NCBI GenBank assembly: GCA_003255025.1
Contig: QANY01007420.1
Span: forward strand, 80,321 to 144,320
Length of the DNA: 64,000 nucleotides
Source of the DNA: Datisca glomerata
Taxonomy: Eukaryota > Streptophyta > Magnoliopsida > Cucurbitales > Datiscaceae
Direction of reading: 5' to 3'
Position 1 is the stretch's first letter, and every line of letters starts with the position of its first letter. Shown here piece by piece: positions 23,200-35,640 of the stretch. The notes beneath the pieces are model-generated. The model saw only the letters and a list, made by a program, of their open reading frames with translations. It had not been told where the DNA came from and made no database searches. Both the position numbers and the translations under genes were made by a program.

Positions 23200-26100
23200 A
23201 ACTCTTACTAATGGTTCTCCCTTCTTTGTCTTGGAGGACATATGTCCCCAGTCTGATGATTCTTGCTATGGAGTAAGAACCTTCCCAATTTGGACCAAGT
23301 TTACCCACTCCATGCTCTTGGGTATTTTGATATACTTTTTAGAGTATGTAGTGCCCAACTATAAATCTGCTGATGTTGACACCTTTGTTAAAGTATTGGG
23401 ATGTTTTCTGCGCATAGGCCTCAAGCCTGATCAGTGCCAACTCCTTTCTTTCCTCTAAAGCGTCTAGTGCTTGGGTCATGGCTCCTCCATTGTTGTCCAC
23501 TTTTGTGAGTTGTACCCTAATATTAGACATCACAATCTCAACCAGAATGACGGCCTCAGCTCCGTAGACCAGAGAGAAAGGCGTCTCTCATGTGGGAGCC
23601 CTCTTCGTGGTCCTATATGCCCATAATACGGTTGGGAGCTCTTCAACCCATTTTCCCTTAGCTTGGCAGACTCTCTTCTTGAGTGTGTTCAAGATTTTTT
23701 TGTTGGAGGCATTGGCTTGCTCATTCACCTGTGGGTGCCTAGGTGCTGAAAAATGAAGTTTGTATTGTTCATTCGCAGACCTTCTTCCAAGAGTACCTGA
23801 GGTTTTTATTTGATGTTGAACTCTCCCAACTCTACAGCCCATTTCATCAGTCTTCCAGACATCTCTACTTTGTTCAAAATGGATCTGAGCGGACGTGAGG
23901 TCCTTACCATGATGGTATGACTCTGGAAGTAGTGCCTAAGCTTTCTAGCTGAGGTGATTAGGCCCATGGCTAACTTATCAATCTGCGAATATCTTTTCTC
24001 GGCATCCAGAAGCATCTTACTGACATAATAAAGCAATCATTGAGCTCACCACATTCTCCGATACACCGAGATATAAATATAGTATCTCCTAGTCCCATGG
24101 CTTCGACAGAAGGGGTGCGGACATTAAATACTTTTTTAAATTAGCAAATGCCTATCCGCACTTCTCATCCCAACTGAACCTCTTGTTATTTCTCAGGATG
24201 TTGAAGAATGGGAGACACTTGTCTGAGGACCTTGATATAAACCTACCAAGGGCTACCAACCTATCGTTCAATTTTTGCACCTCATTAATCATCTTGGGCG
24301 GGGCTATCTCCAGTACTACGCTGATCTGATCAAGATTTTCCTCGATCCCACGACTGGTGACAAGATGCCCGAAATCTCACTGATAACACACGAAAAGAGC
24401 ATTTTGAAGGGTTAAGTTTCATACAATATTTATTAAGTACCTCAAAAGCCTGCATTAGGTCTAATACATGGTCTTGTGCGTGGACAGACTTTACCATCAT
24501 ATCATCAATGTATACTTCCATTATCTTCCCCAGGTACTCTTGGAACATCTTTTTGATTAAACATTGATAGGTGGCTCATGCATTCTTCAGTTTGAATGGC
24601 ATAACCTTGTAGCAATAAGTCCCTCTCTCACTCACAAATGATGTCTTCTCTTGATGTGAGGGGTGCATGAGTATATGAAGTACCTCGGCATGGTTTGTTT
24701 ATGTCAGTTAAGTCTATATAGACCCTCCACTTTCCATTCTTATTCTTGACTACCACCACGTAGGCCAGCCAATCAGGGTAATGTACCTCTCGGATAAATC
24801 CCGCATCTAAAAACCTATGCACTTCCTCATTGATTACCTTATTCCTATTGGAGGTGAACTTTCTCCTCTTCTGTCTGACGGGCTTATGAGATGGATCCAC
24901 CTCCAACTTATGCGAGATCACAAATGGGTCAATTTCGGGCATGTTTGTAATATTCCAAGCGAAAGTATGTCGATTTCCTTTTAGAAAAGAGATCAATTCA
25001 CTACTCAACGGATCCCTTAGGTCTGAGCCTATGCTTACGACCCTCTTGGAGTCTGGCAGATGAATCGAGTCCTCCACCATTTCTTCAATGGGTGGAGCAT
25101 CTGAGGTCTGACCCCGTCTCTTTAGTAAATATTGTTCTGACTTCTTCTTGAAGCTGGTGAGGTAACACCTCTTAGCCACTACTTGGTCCCCGCGTATTTC
25201 CATTACTCCTTCTAGAGTTATGAATTTGATCTTCTGATGGAAGCACGAGGGGATTGCCTTTATTGCATCTACCCATGGTCTTCTTACAATCACGTTGTAG
25301 GTTGACTCTTCACAACTACCAGGAATTGTCATCATGTTGATGATTTTCTTTCATAGGAAAGAAAACGCTCCTAATTTCTCTAGTGATTGAACTGTTAAAT
25401 CCCACAAACACCACGTCACATCTAGTCATATGCGACTCATCTATCCTCATGTGCTTCAGGGCTGAAAGGAAGACTATATTGGCTAAGCTCCCAGCGTCCA
25501 CTAGTATCCGTTTGACTAAACAATTTGTCACGTCCAAGGAGATTTCTAATGCATCATCATGGGGGTAATGTACTCTAACCATATCCGCATCTATAAACTC
25601 AATCTTCTGGTTATGCTCATCCTTTTTGGCCAATGAGAATATCGGCAGATGGGCAACTCTTAGATGACCTTTTTCTTGTCGAGGTACTTGCTCCTCCACT
25701 TGATTTTCCCCCATGGATCATGTGCACGACCTGTCTCTCAGGACTTTGTTCTCAGGGTTTATCCTCAACCTCAACCCTCGGCCTATTGCTGGCCTGCTCC
25801 AACAGGTATTCCTTCAAGAAGCCTCGTTTGATCAGATATTCGATCTCACGTTTAAGCTTCCAACAATCATATGTGTTATGCATGTAGTCCCTATGAAAAT
25901 CACAATATTAATTCCAATCCTTTCTCCTTTCCATCTTTGTCTTCAACACTAGAGGTTGAGAAGGGAGGTTCTTGCCATCGATTTGGTGAACATGCCTTTT
26001 CAGAGTCACCGTCAGTGGTAGAAGGTTGAATTATGGGATGACCATTGGTCTTAACCTATCTGCAACACAGACCATCTCCCGCGACCGCTTTCTGTTACTT

Positions 26101-26530
26101 CTTCGGTCTGATATTTTCCTTTGATCTCTATCATCTCTTCTAGAGTGAAAGGGGCTCTCCCGCATACTCTTCATGCCTTTCTTCATTGTCATCTCTTCCC
26201 CCAACAAGACGAATTCATTGGACTTGCTAAGACATTTTGATAGCGTTTTGGGTTTCTTTTTGTGTATGTATTTGAACATGTTTGTGACATCCATCAGACC
26301 ATTCCTTCTTCTGGACTAATGATTCCAGTCTTCTAGTTGTTGAACTTCAAGATATATTCCCTCAGGGGTTCATCCTTCTTTTGGACTACATTAAAAAGGC
26401 TGTGTGCCTCCTTAATCATTCTTTTGCTACTCTCAAATTGTATGAAGAGTGTCACCTGGTGAGAAAATGAATGTATGGACTGGGGTTCTAGGCTTCCGAA
26501 CCATGTGATGGCGACTCCTTTCAGGCTCAA
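23200..26530 (-). pseudogene. Ty3/gypsy (Tat-like) gag-pol, broken
   Basis: Domains on the - strand: gag at 26530-26031 (LKGVAITWFGSLEPQSI); protease at 25714-25316 (RILVDAGSLANIVF, with Ala in the DTG motif); RT from 25335 (FLDAGFIREVHYPDW, NGKWRVYIDLTDINK) to 24330 (MEVYIDDMMVKS); RNase H at 24200-23806 (YSQIDKLAMGL); and the last third of integrase at 23842-23339 ([29 protein letters not shown]). RNase H runs straight into late integrase near 23800, so the integrase zinc finger and first two catalytic acids are deleted. Integrase after RNase H identifies Ty3/gypsy. The YIDDMMVKS form suits the Tat clade. Confidence 0.85.
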
Positions 26531-26699
26531 AGCGAACTATGGACATAGCAGGCCCTCTAACTTGCATTTCGCAGTGGTGAACCTTTTTTGTGGTATCATC
26601 GATATGATTACCACCATAAAGGGTGACTGTTTCAGACCCCGTACTATCGCGGTTGTGGCTCTACTCTTCCATTTGTCCTGCGTACCCATACGTGTGACT

Positions 26700-27270
26700 C
26701 TAAAATGCAAGTCTTTGCTTAGCAATCTCGTCCGCATCCCAATTGCATCCATGTTCCTCATCATGATGCTTTGACCAATGGCTTTCGGCTTCATCATGAA
26801 TCATGTTGGTCTAATGGGAATGGCGTGAGTGATGTCACGAGTACTAAGATTCCCCTCTGACTTCATCGCGTGGCTCAGATATTTGAGGTGCATTCCAGCT
26901 GTGATCCTTTCCTCATCGAACCGAGCGATCTGGTGCTAGGCTATGGTTGCGCCTCTTTTCTCTGGTACGTTCACGCGTAACCCGATGTCAAGGTATGTAT
27001 TCTATCTTCTTCTCCTGATCCTCTCTTTTCTTCTACTTCCCATCTTGAGGTCAGCAACTTCCTTGGTGAGTTGCTCCACCTTCTCCAACAAGAGAATGAC
27101 GGTCGGATCAGTACCATTAAATGGTTGTTGACCCACCAGATTCGCCACTGGAGCTATGTGAATCTGGTTTCGTCCTCTCGTTGCTTCTATTGGATTTCAG
27201 GGGAGATTTTCCACAGATATATCTTCGTGGTGGTCATTTTGCCCTAGATTTGCTCTTTTGTTCACCATCG
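26700..27270 (-). pseudogene. gag N-terminal region of Tat-like gypsy element
   Basis: This near-repeat of 20490-21044 begins MVNKRAN near 27270. It is joined to the gag-pol at 26530 and below. Confidence 0.7.
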
Positions 27271-27344
27271 CGATAGCAAATTCAATTTTCTTTTTTATTG
27301 AACTTCAAGGAAGATATCACTCATTTCCAACAAATGGTTCCAAA

Positions 27345-27857
27345 CTGTAGATGCTCAAAGTCTACCGTTGAATCAAATTGCCACACGTCACTCAATGAAC
27401 TCACTAATCTACAAAATAACGAAATGACGAAGGATTGTCTCGACACCGGTGTAGTGCTCAACCTAATACACTCTGACGCTCAAGTCAATAGAATGTCTTT
27501 AGTGTGGTATCATCGAAGACTGAGAGAATGCACACCCTTTTTGTGAGGGATCATCATCTATTTACAATGAAGGAATGAGAATATTCCAGAGATTATCCCC
27601 CCAAATTAGGTGCTCTCATTATTATCTCCTTCAATTGCTATCTCTTTTAGTTGTTATCTTATCACTTTAAACAACTTTGAGGTTATCTTAGGAATGTTGA
27701 GATCGTGTCTCTGCTACGTCGGAGGGGATGAGTCTGTGGCCATGATAAGCCCTCGGTCATCCTAGTGACCTCAGACATGATGAGCCCTCGGTCATCTTGT
27801 GACCTCTGACATGATGAACACTCGGTCATCTTGTGATCTTGAACATGATGAGCCCTC
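27345..27857 (-). repeat. Truncated 5' LTR of Tat-like gypsy element
   Basis: This aligns with 21126-21640 of the internal LTR, including CGTCGGAGGGGATGAG-like blocks and about four copies of the ~35-bp repeat (27735-27857). It stops abruptly at GAGCCCTCAG, missing the first part of the LTR. Confidence 0.8.
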
Positions 27858-28005
27858 AGAATTTTGATAGACCAAATGCAATAGAGACGGGAAGAACATT
27901 AATAATGTTAAAATTAAATTAGTTTGCTGATTTTATTCTTCCCTTCTCTGTATCTTTTGTTTTCCTCTCATTTGCTTCCGATCCTCATTTTCAGTATCAA
28001 AATAT

Positions 28006-28244
28006 AATGTTAATAGGAAAAAAAACAAAAACCAATCCAATTATCCATCTGATAAAACATAAATAAAATAACAATTTGTGTAAATGTGAAGATGTTACTA
28101 AGAATAACGTTTAGTATAAGAAATAATGTTGATATGAAAAAAAAACAAAAATCAATCCAATTTTTCATCTGATAAAACATAAATAAAATCATAATTTGTG
28201 TAAATGTGATGATGTTATTAAGAATAACGTTTAGTATAAGAAAT
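28006..28244 (+). repeat. 119-bp tandem duplication, two copies
   Basis: 28006-28124 and 28125-28244 are nearly identical (AACAAAAACCAATCCAATT, CATCTGATAAAACATAAATA, AATAACGTTTAGTATAAGAA). No coding potential. Confidence 0.95.
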
Positions 28245-28296
28245 AGTTAAATTACAAGTCTCTTTATTAAGATAATATTGAATAATATTAAATGGA

Positions 28297-28867
28297 CTAA
28301 TTATTGATGTTTACATGAAATGAACACATATATTTTTTTAAACTAACTATATTCATTAACCAGTAGAAACAATCATATATATAATGATCGGGGGTAAACC
28401 CCAACCCAGACCTTCGAAGAGCGATGATAATAACAGTAGAAAATTTCACTAATCTATCTGCTATCTCATTACACCTCCTAGGAGAAAAAATAAATGAGCA
28501 ATAAGGAAATAACAAATAAGCTCTCTAATTGACAAGATAATGGGACGAATCTCAGCAGACACCGAAGAGAGAACTTCAATCATATTTACTAGATTCAGAC
28601 AATCAGATTCAATAAACTGAATGGGATGACCCAATCTGCTATTGAGAGAGAGACTTTTATGCAGGGCCAATGCTTTAGCCACCAGAGGATCAAGCACGCC
28701 AGCATAAAATTCTGAAGAGGTAAAAACAATCGAGTCCTCACTGTCCCTGTCAAACATCCCAAAACCAAGGAAGACAAGGAGATAGAAGCATCAAAATTAA
28801 GCTTATACAAACCTGGAGGAGGCGGAGACCAACCAGACAAGCTACGGCCAACCAGGCTCTTGACTGT
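28297..28867 (-). pseudogene. LINE RNase H-like 3' part
   Basis: On the - strand PPPPGLYKLNFDASI starts an RNase H-like (RVT_3) domain. It continues in other frames with SSEFYAGVLDPLVAKALAL, FIESDCLNLVNM and RRCNEIADRLVKF. It is the downstream half of the LINE whose upstream half lies at 33101-35640, and the CACTA insertion at 28871 separates the two. Confidence 0.8.
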
Positions 28868-30210
28868 AGGCACTACGAGAAATATGATATTCTACGAAAG
28901 GCGGATATCCTGATGAAAAGTAATCCACAGGGATCATGCGGCGTCAATGACAGCCCCTCATATTAAAAGTCCGCGTTTTTCATTAGGCGCAACGCCTCCT
29001 ATAGAACGTTGTTTAATGAGATTTTACGACTCCTGTTACTTTTATTCAACAGGTATTTTTAATTCTCGTGAATTAATAATCATAAGTATTTTGTATCATA
29101 TAAAGTGAGATACCATAATGTTCAAAGTATTCATATTAAACACTTTCAAAAGGATAATTGTAAATAGCATAAAGAACACCAATATAATAATTGACAACAT
29201 TAACATTTAATTATTTCAACAAAGTTTTACATTATTTATTTGACCTGCTTACAAATAAAAATCCAACTTGAAAACTAACTAACTTATCATTATACTATAC
29301 GAGCAACTGTTGTTCCAATTAAATGAAAAATATAAAAAGATTTGCACAAAATCATGAAAGTTAACCTCAAAAATATAATTCTAATCTTCAAACTCGAGAA
29401 GTCCTTACAACAGTTTCAAAGAGCTATAGATATTTGTAAACAAGCAATCATCAACATCATATACTTATGTGCTTAGTAAAGAGCACCATATATTTTTCAA
29501 TAAATAAACAAGTAGAAACAGTTCTCCATAATATTGACAAAAATGTAGAAGTAATAAAATTATTATTGTGTTCCTCGTCTTTATTTTGTTCAGAACATTT
29601 TCTTAACTTCAGAAAACTTACAAGTACAAAACTCATAAGATCTGCAATCACTAATACTATATGGTCATATGTCTACGTTACCTTTATTACACGATGAACG
29701 ATTGGGATTTCTCGACCATGTACAAAATATACAAAGAGAATATGTGAGCATAAATATAAAGACAGTAGAAGAGTAAGAATAAAATATATCTCAAGCTCGA
29801 AAAACATGCATTTAGCTCATTCTTGTTTAAGTTGAAGAGTCCGCGTAAATAATCAAAATAAAAAGAAATGTACGAGGACAAATGATAGATGCCCATTGTT
29901 AGACACTCACACTCTCAACCAGACTCAAATTTGCACATTGCCTAAAGAGTTGGAACTCGAAAATTATATTTAGGATTAATAGAGAAACATTACTTTGGGC
30001 AAGAGAACTTACATTTTGTTAAACGGCATATCAAAGATGAAAATATAATGTTCAAATATAAAACCACCAAATTTCAGCGAGAAGAAACCACAAAGGTGTG
30101 TCAAACCACTTAAGGAGGAAGACAAAACAATACAAATATAAGTCATCAAAGTCTTATGCTTAAAGAGATGAATAATCAGAAAATCATAATGGAACTTTTG
30201 AAACACTTAC

Positions 30211-30771
30211 ATCAACATTGAAAACAACAATCTCTCCAGCACGAGTAGGATCCTTACTCACATGTAAGAATAAAACGTCCCCCTGGAATTGGTATGAGCA
30301 ATTGTAATTGATAAAGAACATAAATATAATTTCTTTCACTAAAATTAATGAAAACTCCAAGTTTCACAAAATTAACAATTGTTTTACTGAATAAGATGAA
30401 GTTTTGATTTGACAAGATTCTTTACTGGAAAGTGGATTGATAAGGACAGATTATAAACAATCTTTAGGACATTATAATAAAAAATCTCAATTTAATGTTG
30501 CTTTGAGTCTTCTACAAAATTGAATTATTAAAAATAAGAGAGATTTTCCTTTCCAGCTTACATATGATGGTAAACATCACTTTCTCAAATAAGTAACCAG
30601 TTAGCCATTGCTTGAAGTATGACTCGTAGTTATTGGATTAATCACATATAGGTTGTCTTACTCTCTTAAAGCCAGGTTCCATGATTCCAGGCAAAACAAC
30701 GACATGAGACTCAAGGCTCGTAATGCACATCAATCCCTTCTATATGATTAGAGCAGATGTAACTATCATGC
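30211..30771 (-). pseudogene. Captured SEC11-type signal peptidase gene fragment
   Basis: There are two exons. The first, 30771-30662, reads MIVTSALII-stop-KGLMCITSLES..IMEPGFKR. The second, 30282-30211, reads GDVLFLHVSKDP..AGEIVVFNVD. Introns are GT..AG with compatible phase, and residues run continuously as in SEC11, the catalytic subunit of the ER signal peptidase complex. A stop replaces the Trp after LII. The catalytic Ser of the SGSMEP motif is replaced (GIMEP), so this copy cannot be active. The first exon and everything after VVFNVD are absent, which fits partial genomic capture including introns, not a retrocopy. Confidence 0.85.
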
Positions 30772-31139
30772 CTGAAAGATTAACAAGACTACTCATATAA
30801 GCCGATGTTTCACTTCGCTTCATCAGACTACACCTTTGATGCCACTTTTTTGCAAGAATGGTTTATAAAAGAGAGAGTTGTTAATGAAGACTACACCTTT
30901 GATGCCACTTTCATTTTCCTGAAAGAGGCAAAAAGGATAGAATTTTTCAGGCTCAATTTGTTATAACATTGATATGAATTAATAAGGGGGTCAAAAAGAA
31001 GTTACTTTCAATAAATAAAATAAAAGTGACAGCTATAAAAATTTGAAAAGTTGTACAACGCAATATGAGTAGTTTGAGCAAGTAGGTAGAAGTATTGTCT
31101 CGTTGTCTGAACTGAACAGTAAGTGAGATCAAAGCTTAC

Positions 31140-31590
31140 AAGTTTTAGACGTTGAAGAAGTGAAGTTTTAAATTTCCGAACACCACATCCACTTGATGTG
31201 GGATCTAGTTTATGAACTTTCTTAAAAGCATAGAATCGACCTAGTTCCAAAATCAACATCCATGTGTGAAGTTAGCATTATTTCTTTTGAGACCATTTTA
31301 CTAAAAGATAAAATAACAGAAATATAGAAGATTCGCGTCTTAAAGAAAAACAATAAAAGAATAGAGAAGTTTCACAAAAACTCTATGTACAAAAAGCAAC
31401 AAGAAATTTGCAACTTATACAAATAAGCAACCCTTAGGTTGGTAGCCTCAACATCATTAGCAACACGGAGAATCGGAGCCTTCTCAACAAGGGAAGAAGT
31501 AACCATCTCACTATCCATCGTAGACTCTCCTAAATGCCCAGTTGTCTGAGTTTGCATGATTCACTTGGGCAGTTGCTGATCGGAACCTCT
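31140..31590 (-). pseudogene. Captured callose synthase 5' fragment
   Basis: Exon 31590-31419 contains MQTQTTGHLGE, SSLVEKAPILRVANDVEAT and RVAYL. Exon 31240-31140 reads RFYAFKKVHKLDPTSSG and FKTSLLQRLK. Together they follow the N terminus of plant callose synthases (glucan synthase-like), huge plasma-membrane enzymes of about 1900 residues. The donor after RVAYL reads ATAAGT instead of GTAAGT and is probably dead. A stop lies just before the MQTQTT start. Only the first ~80 codons are present; no catalytic part was captured. Confidence 0.85.
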
Positions 31591-33100
31591 TCTATATGCC
31601 AAATCTAAATGCTAGCAAATACTTAAACAAACTCTATTTCCCTGCCAAACATGAAACTTTTCCTCATAATTTTTAATAGTCAAATGAATGAACTTCACAA
31701 AATCCTATTGATCAAAACAAAACAAACAAACAAAATCTCCCAAATTCTTAGTTTGGCTGCTGAGAAGACTGAGGAAAGATAAGAACACTAGTTAAGTCTA
31801 AACAATTTCAAAACTTGTGAGCCACTTAAAACCATCAAACTTCAGCCAACAAAGCATAAATCAATTATTTAGGGTTTGATTCAACACCGCCCTTTTATTA
31901 AAGTTAAAACAAAACAGGCAGGGGAAGTAAAACAAGCAAAAACTATGAGTTCCTCTGCTTTCCATGTGATCCTTTTTCCCTCATCAGTCACCAAACAAAC
32001 AAAAGAAAACTCAGAAAAAGATAAACACCGAAAAAGAATAAAATCCTCAGAAACAACCATTGACAAAAGTAAAAAAGGAAGAGATGAAAATTAACGACTT
32101 CAAGTTATATATTGGTTTTGCTCCCACAATAGAAACACATCAACCATACTCAACTAAGTCATAAAGACATCCAGATCCAGTTAACTGCTGCTACTTGTAT
32201 CCTTTAAGTCAGCAACATCAGTCACCAGTAACAATACATGAGAAAGCACTTATGATCACATACCCACTTTCTTTCTGCGGACAAAGAAGAAAATAAGAAA
32301 ACAAAATTCCATTAACGATCAATTGGCTCCAAAATGAGAAAAATGATATTTTCACAAGAAAGAGAGCATAGTAGTTACAATTTCACCAAAACACTTCAGA
32401 GCTTGAAAGAACAAGAACCAGTTGCATAGTCTGAATGAATTCAGTATAATAAAATAGTGAAAATTGAAAGAAATTGAATGGAAGCTTCGCATAATTCAGA
32501 GAGAGGGAGAGAGTATGATAAAGGGAAGAGCAACCAATGGTAAATGCGTGAGGCGACGATGGGGCCGAATCAAACCTGAAAATCAATGAAACCCTAGTTC
32601 TTCTGAATTTGAACGAGAGAGTGAGAGAGAAGCTAATCAGTGAGAATCTTCGAGCCCTAAGTCATCTGAGAGGGAGAAGCTCCATCGAAGTTCAGCCCTA
32701 GGTCGTCTGAGAGGGAGAAGTTGCGACGAGGATCTTTGTGCCGAGAAAGAAGCAACGATTTGGAGGGTCCAATTCAGAGAGTAGCAACAATTTTTCAAAG
32801 CTTCTCTGAAAATGGAGAAGAAAATCGAGCCCCTCTAAGAGAGCTCGAGAGAATATTGTTTTAGAGAATAAAATTTTGAGCGCCCTCCTGAGAGAGCTCG
32901 AGAGAACGAAATAAGTTGTGGTCCAATTTTTTATTAAGTGTGTGTCCCGCTTCTATTTTGCCCCTCCCGCTTTTTTTTACTTTTGACATGAATAAATTTT
33001 ACTTAATTTTTAATTCTCTTGTTGTTTCTTATTTTTAACAAGAGGAGACTGAAACTCTTGTATTTTATTCCTGTAGAATGCTATATTTCTTGTAGTGAGG

Positions 33101-35640
33101 CAACCTAGAAGCTTGAACCAAGGACCAAGAAGTCAGGAAGGAGGCAGCTTAGAAATTAGTGTCCTCACCACTACTCGGATGCCCACCATGCAGCAATGAA
33201 TTCCTACGGAACCAAATAAACCAACAAGCTACAGCCATTTTCTGACGGATGAGGGGAGGGCACGAGGAGAAACAGTCATCAAACACATCCACAAACGACC
33301 AGAGAGTGTCCATATCCTCCAAAGCAATAGACATAAATAACCACTCAGGCAGAGACCAGACATCTTTAGCTAACGGGCACAGGAAGAGAGCATGAACAGT
33401 GGAATCAATCTCATTATAGAAATTACAGCATGGACTAACTTTCAGACCATGAGGGAGGAGATTGACCCTGGTGGGGATGAAGTTCTTAGACTCTTCCAAA
33501 GGAAAATCTTGACTTTGTTGGGAACTTTAAAGGCCCAAAAGGACTTCCACCATGTTTTAAAACCTGAAGTGTTGGAGGAGCATTCCCGGTGATTCAACTT
33601 GAAGTCTAGCCTATACTCGCTTTTAACAGAATAAGACACATCCTTAGTAAAACTCCAAAGCAAATAATCATCCCCACGGAAATGAATAGGCGGAATGGAT
33701 AGGATGGCCTTGACATCCTCCTCACTAAAAATCTCTTGCAAAAAATCACCAAGTTTCTAATAGTATTCCTCAACAAGATTAGATACTCTCACATTCTCCT
33801 CCACCGCAGAAGAGTTCAGGCCAAAGGGTCCAAAGGAAGCCTCTCTAGGGACCTGCGGATCAGACCAGACATTCACTGATCTACCGTTAACTATCTTCCA
33901 CCTAAGCCATTTGGAAAGAAGCTCTCGACCCCAAAGAATGGCTCTCCAAGTAATCGAGCAAGAAACTTTCTCGTTGCAGTGCAGAAAAGACTTGAAAGGG
34001 AAATACACAACTTTAAGAACTCTAGCCACCAGGGAGCCTGGACTAGAGAGGAGTCTCCAAGCTTTCTTAGCAAAAATACCTTTTGTTGAAAGATATGAGG
34101 TTTTGAAATCCCAACCCTCCTTTGCTCTTAGGAAAGTAAAGATTTTTTAACGAAGTCCAGTGCATCTTACTCCCAATTTTAGAAAAACCCCACAAAAATG
34201 GGCAAACAGAGCTTCAATCTCATGGCAAGAGAAATCAGGAGCTTAAACACCTGCATCGAGTAAATGGAAAGAGCCTGGGCAACTGCTTTGATAAGGATCT
34301 CCCCACCCCCCCCCCCTCTAATTGAAAACTGTCTTTCTTTCCACTTTTGAAGAAACTTCCACACCTTATCCTTTAGGTGTCTAAAGGAATCCGCCTTTTT
34401 CTGACCCAGGATGGAGGGTAACCAAGGTAGTTCCCAAATAAAGGGGAGGTCCGAACCCCTAAAGTAATGGCCACACTAACTTTCTGATTCTGATCAGCCT
34501 TAGGATTAAACACTAGAGAAGATTTATCCAGATTAACACGCTGCCCAGACGCACTAAAGAAGATGGAAAGAATAGAAGAGATCTCCTCTGCATCCTGGAC
34601 TAAATTCCTCATGAAAAATAAGACTATTATCAACAAAAAAATATATGCGAAATTTGAGGACAACCCTTACACAAATCTATACCCCTCAGCGGTTACACCT
34701 AATAGCCTTTTTCAATAGAAAAGAGAGCCCATCAACACACAAAATGAATAGGAATGGAAAGAGGGGGTCACCTTGGCGAAATCCATGGGAAGGCGAAGAT
34801 TGCCAAACGTCTGACCATTGATCACAACCCCCATAGATATCGAGGTCACACACCTCATAGTGAGAGAAATCCACCTATGATCAAACTCCATCCTCACCAT
34901 AACCACACCGAGATAGTCTCACTCTACCCGATCATAGGCTTTGTTAATGCCAATCTTCAGGGTAGCGAAGCCTCTCTTCCTCTTTTCTTCCTTTTGAGAG
35001 CATGCATAATTTTATGGACAATCAGAATGTTATCATTGATCAGCCAACCTTTAATAAAAGCACTCTACTCTTTAGTGATGATCCTTGGAAGCTAACATTT
35101 GAGCCTATTCCCAAACCCCTCCATCAGAGTTCTCAATATCTAGGAACAGGCCAATTAAACCTCCAATATACCTGCCCATAGCTTTGTTCATACACAGCAG
35201 AGGGAGGTTATAAACATGGACCCAAATACTAACCCCATCTAACTTGATATCCGCTAGTTGCATGAAGCCCTGCATCTCCCCCAACAGAACGAGGGATCTA
35301 TCGAAGCGCCATGGCTCGTTCGCCAGCACTCTTTTCTTGTCCAACGGATGGTTAAAGCAAGCCATAAATAGTTCAATCGCTTTTTTGAAAGTTGTTTTTT
35401 TGAATGGCCGAGGAGAGAGAACCTTAAGGACCAAACATTTATTGGGCTCTAATGTATCATTCGAAGACACACTGGGGCATTTACTTCCAATTCTCTTCCT
35501 CTGTAAGGGAAAGAGAGCTCCCTCTGTTGAGAATATCATCCATAACGAGAAGACAAAACCCTCCTTTTAGGAGGAATGACGGCTGAGACAGGAGAAAACC
35601 ACAGCCAAGGAACAAAACCCTAGGCAGAGAAAGCTCCCAT
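33101..35640 (-). pseudogene. LINE (L1-type) ORF1/ORF2 remnant
   Basis: The DUF4283-type ORF1 part lies at 35539-35105 (ELFMACFNHPLDKKRVLANEPWRF-like). It is followed directly by mid-RT near 34950 (KIGINKAYDRVE, with a stop after it), so the endonuclease and early RT are deleted. RT continues at 34874-34373 (FRQGDPLFPFLFILC, RVNLDKSSLVF), then the RT C-terminal region (AILWGRELL, VNVWSDPQVP) and zf-RVT at 33741-33149 (WWKSFWAFKVPNKVKIF, NEIDSTVHALFLCP). RNase H resumes beyond the CACTA at 28867. A 15-base C-rich run lies near 34303-34317. Confidence 0.85.

Larger units (their letters stand above)
28871..33097. mobile_element. Complete CACTA (En/Spm-type) element with captured genes
   Basis: The left end reads CACTACGAGAAATATGATAT and the right end, reverse complemented, CACTACAAGAAATATAGCAT. 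They form imperfect inverted repeats starting with the diagnostic CACTA. The flanking AGG at 28868-28870 and 33098-33100 is the expected 3-bp target duplication. Removing the 4227 bp rejoins the LINE reading RNase H to zf-RVT. No transposase is recognisable, so it is non-autonomous. Inside are exon fragments of a SEC11 signal peptidase and a callose synthase, both on the - strand. The remaining parts (28900-30200, 31600-33060) show no coding match. A 42-bp duplication (AGAGGGAGAAG core) lies at about 32655-32730. Confidence 0.92.
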
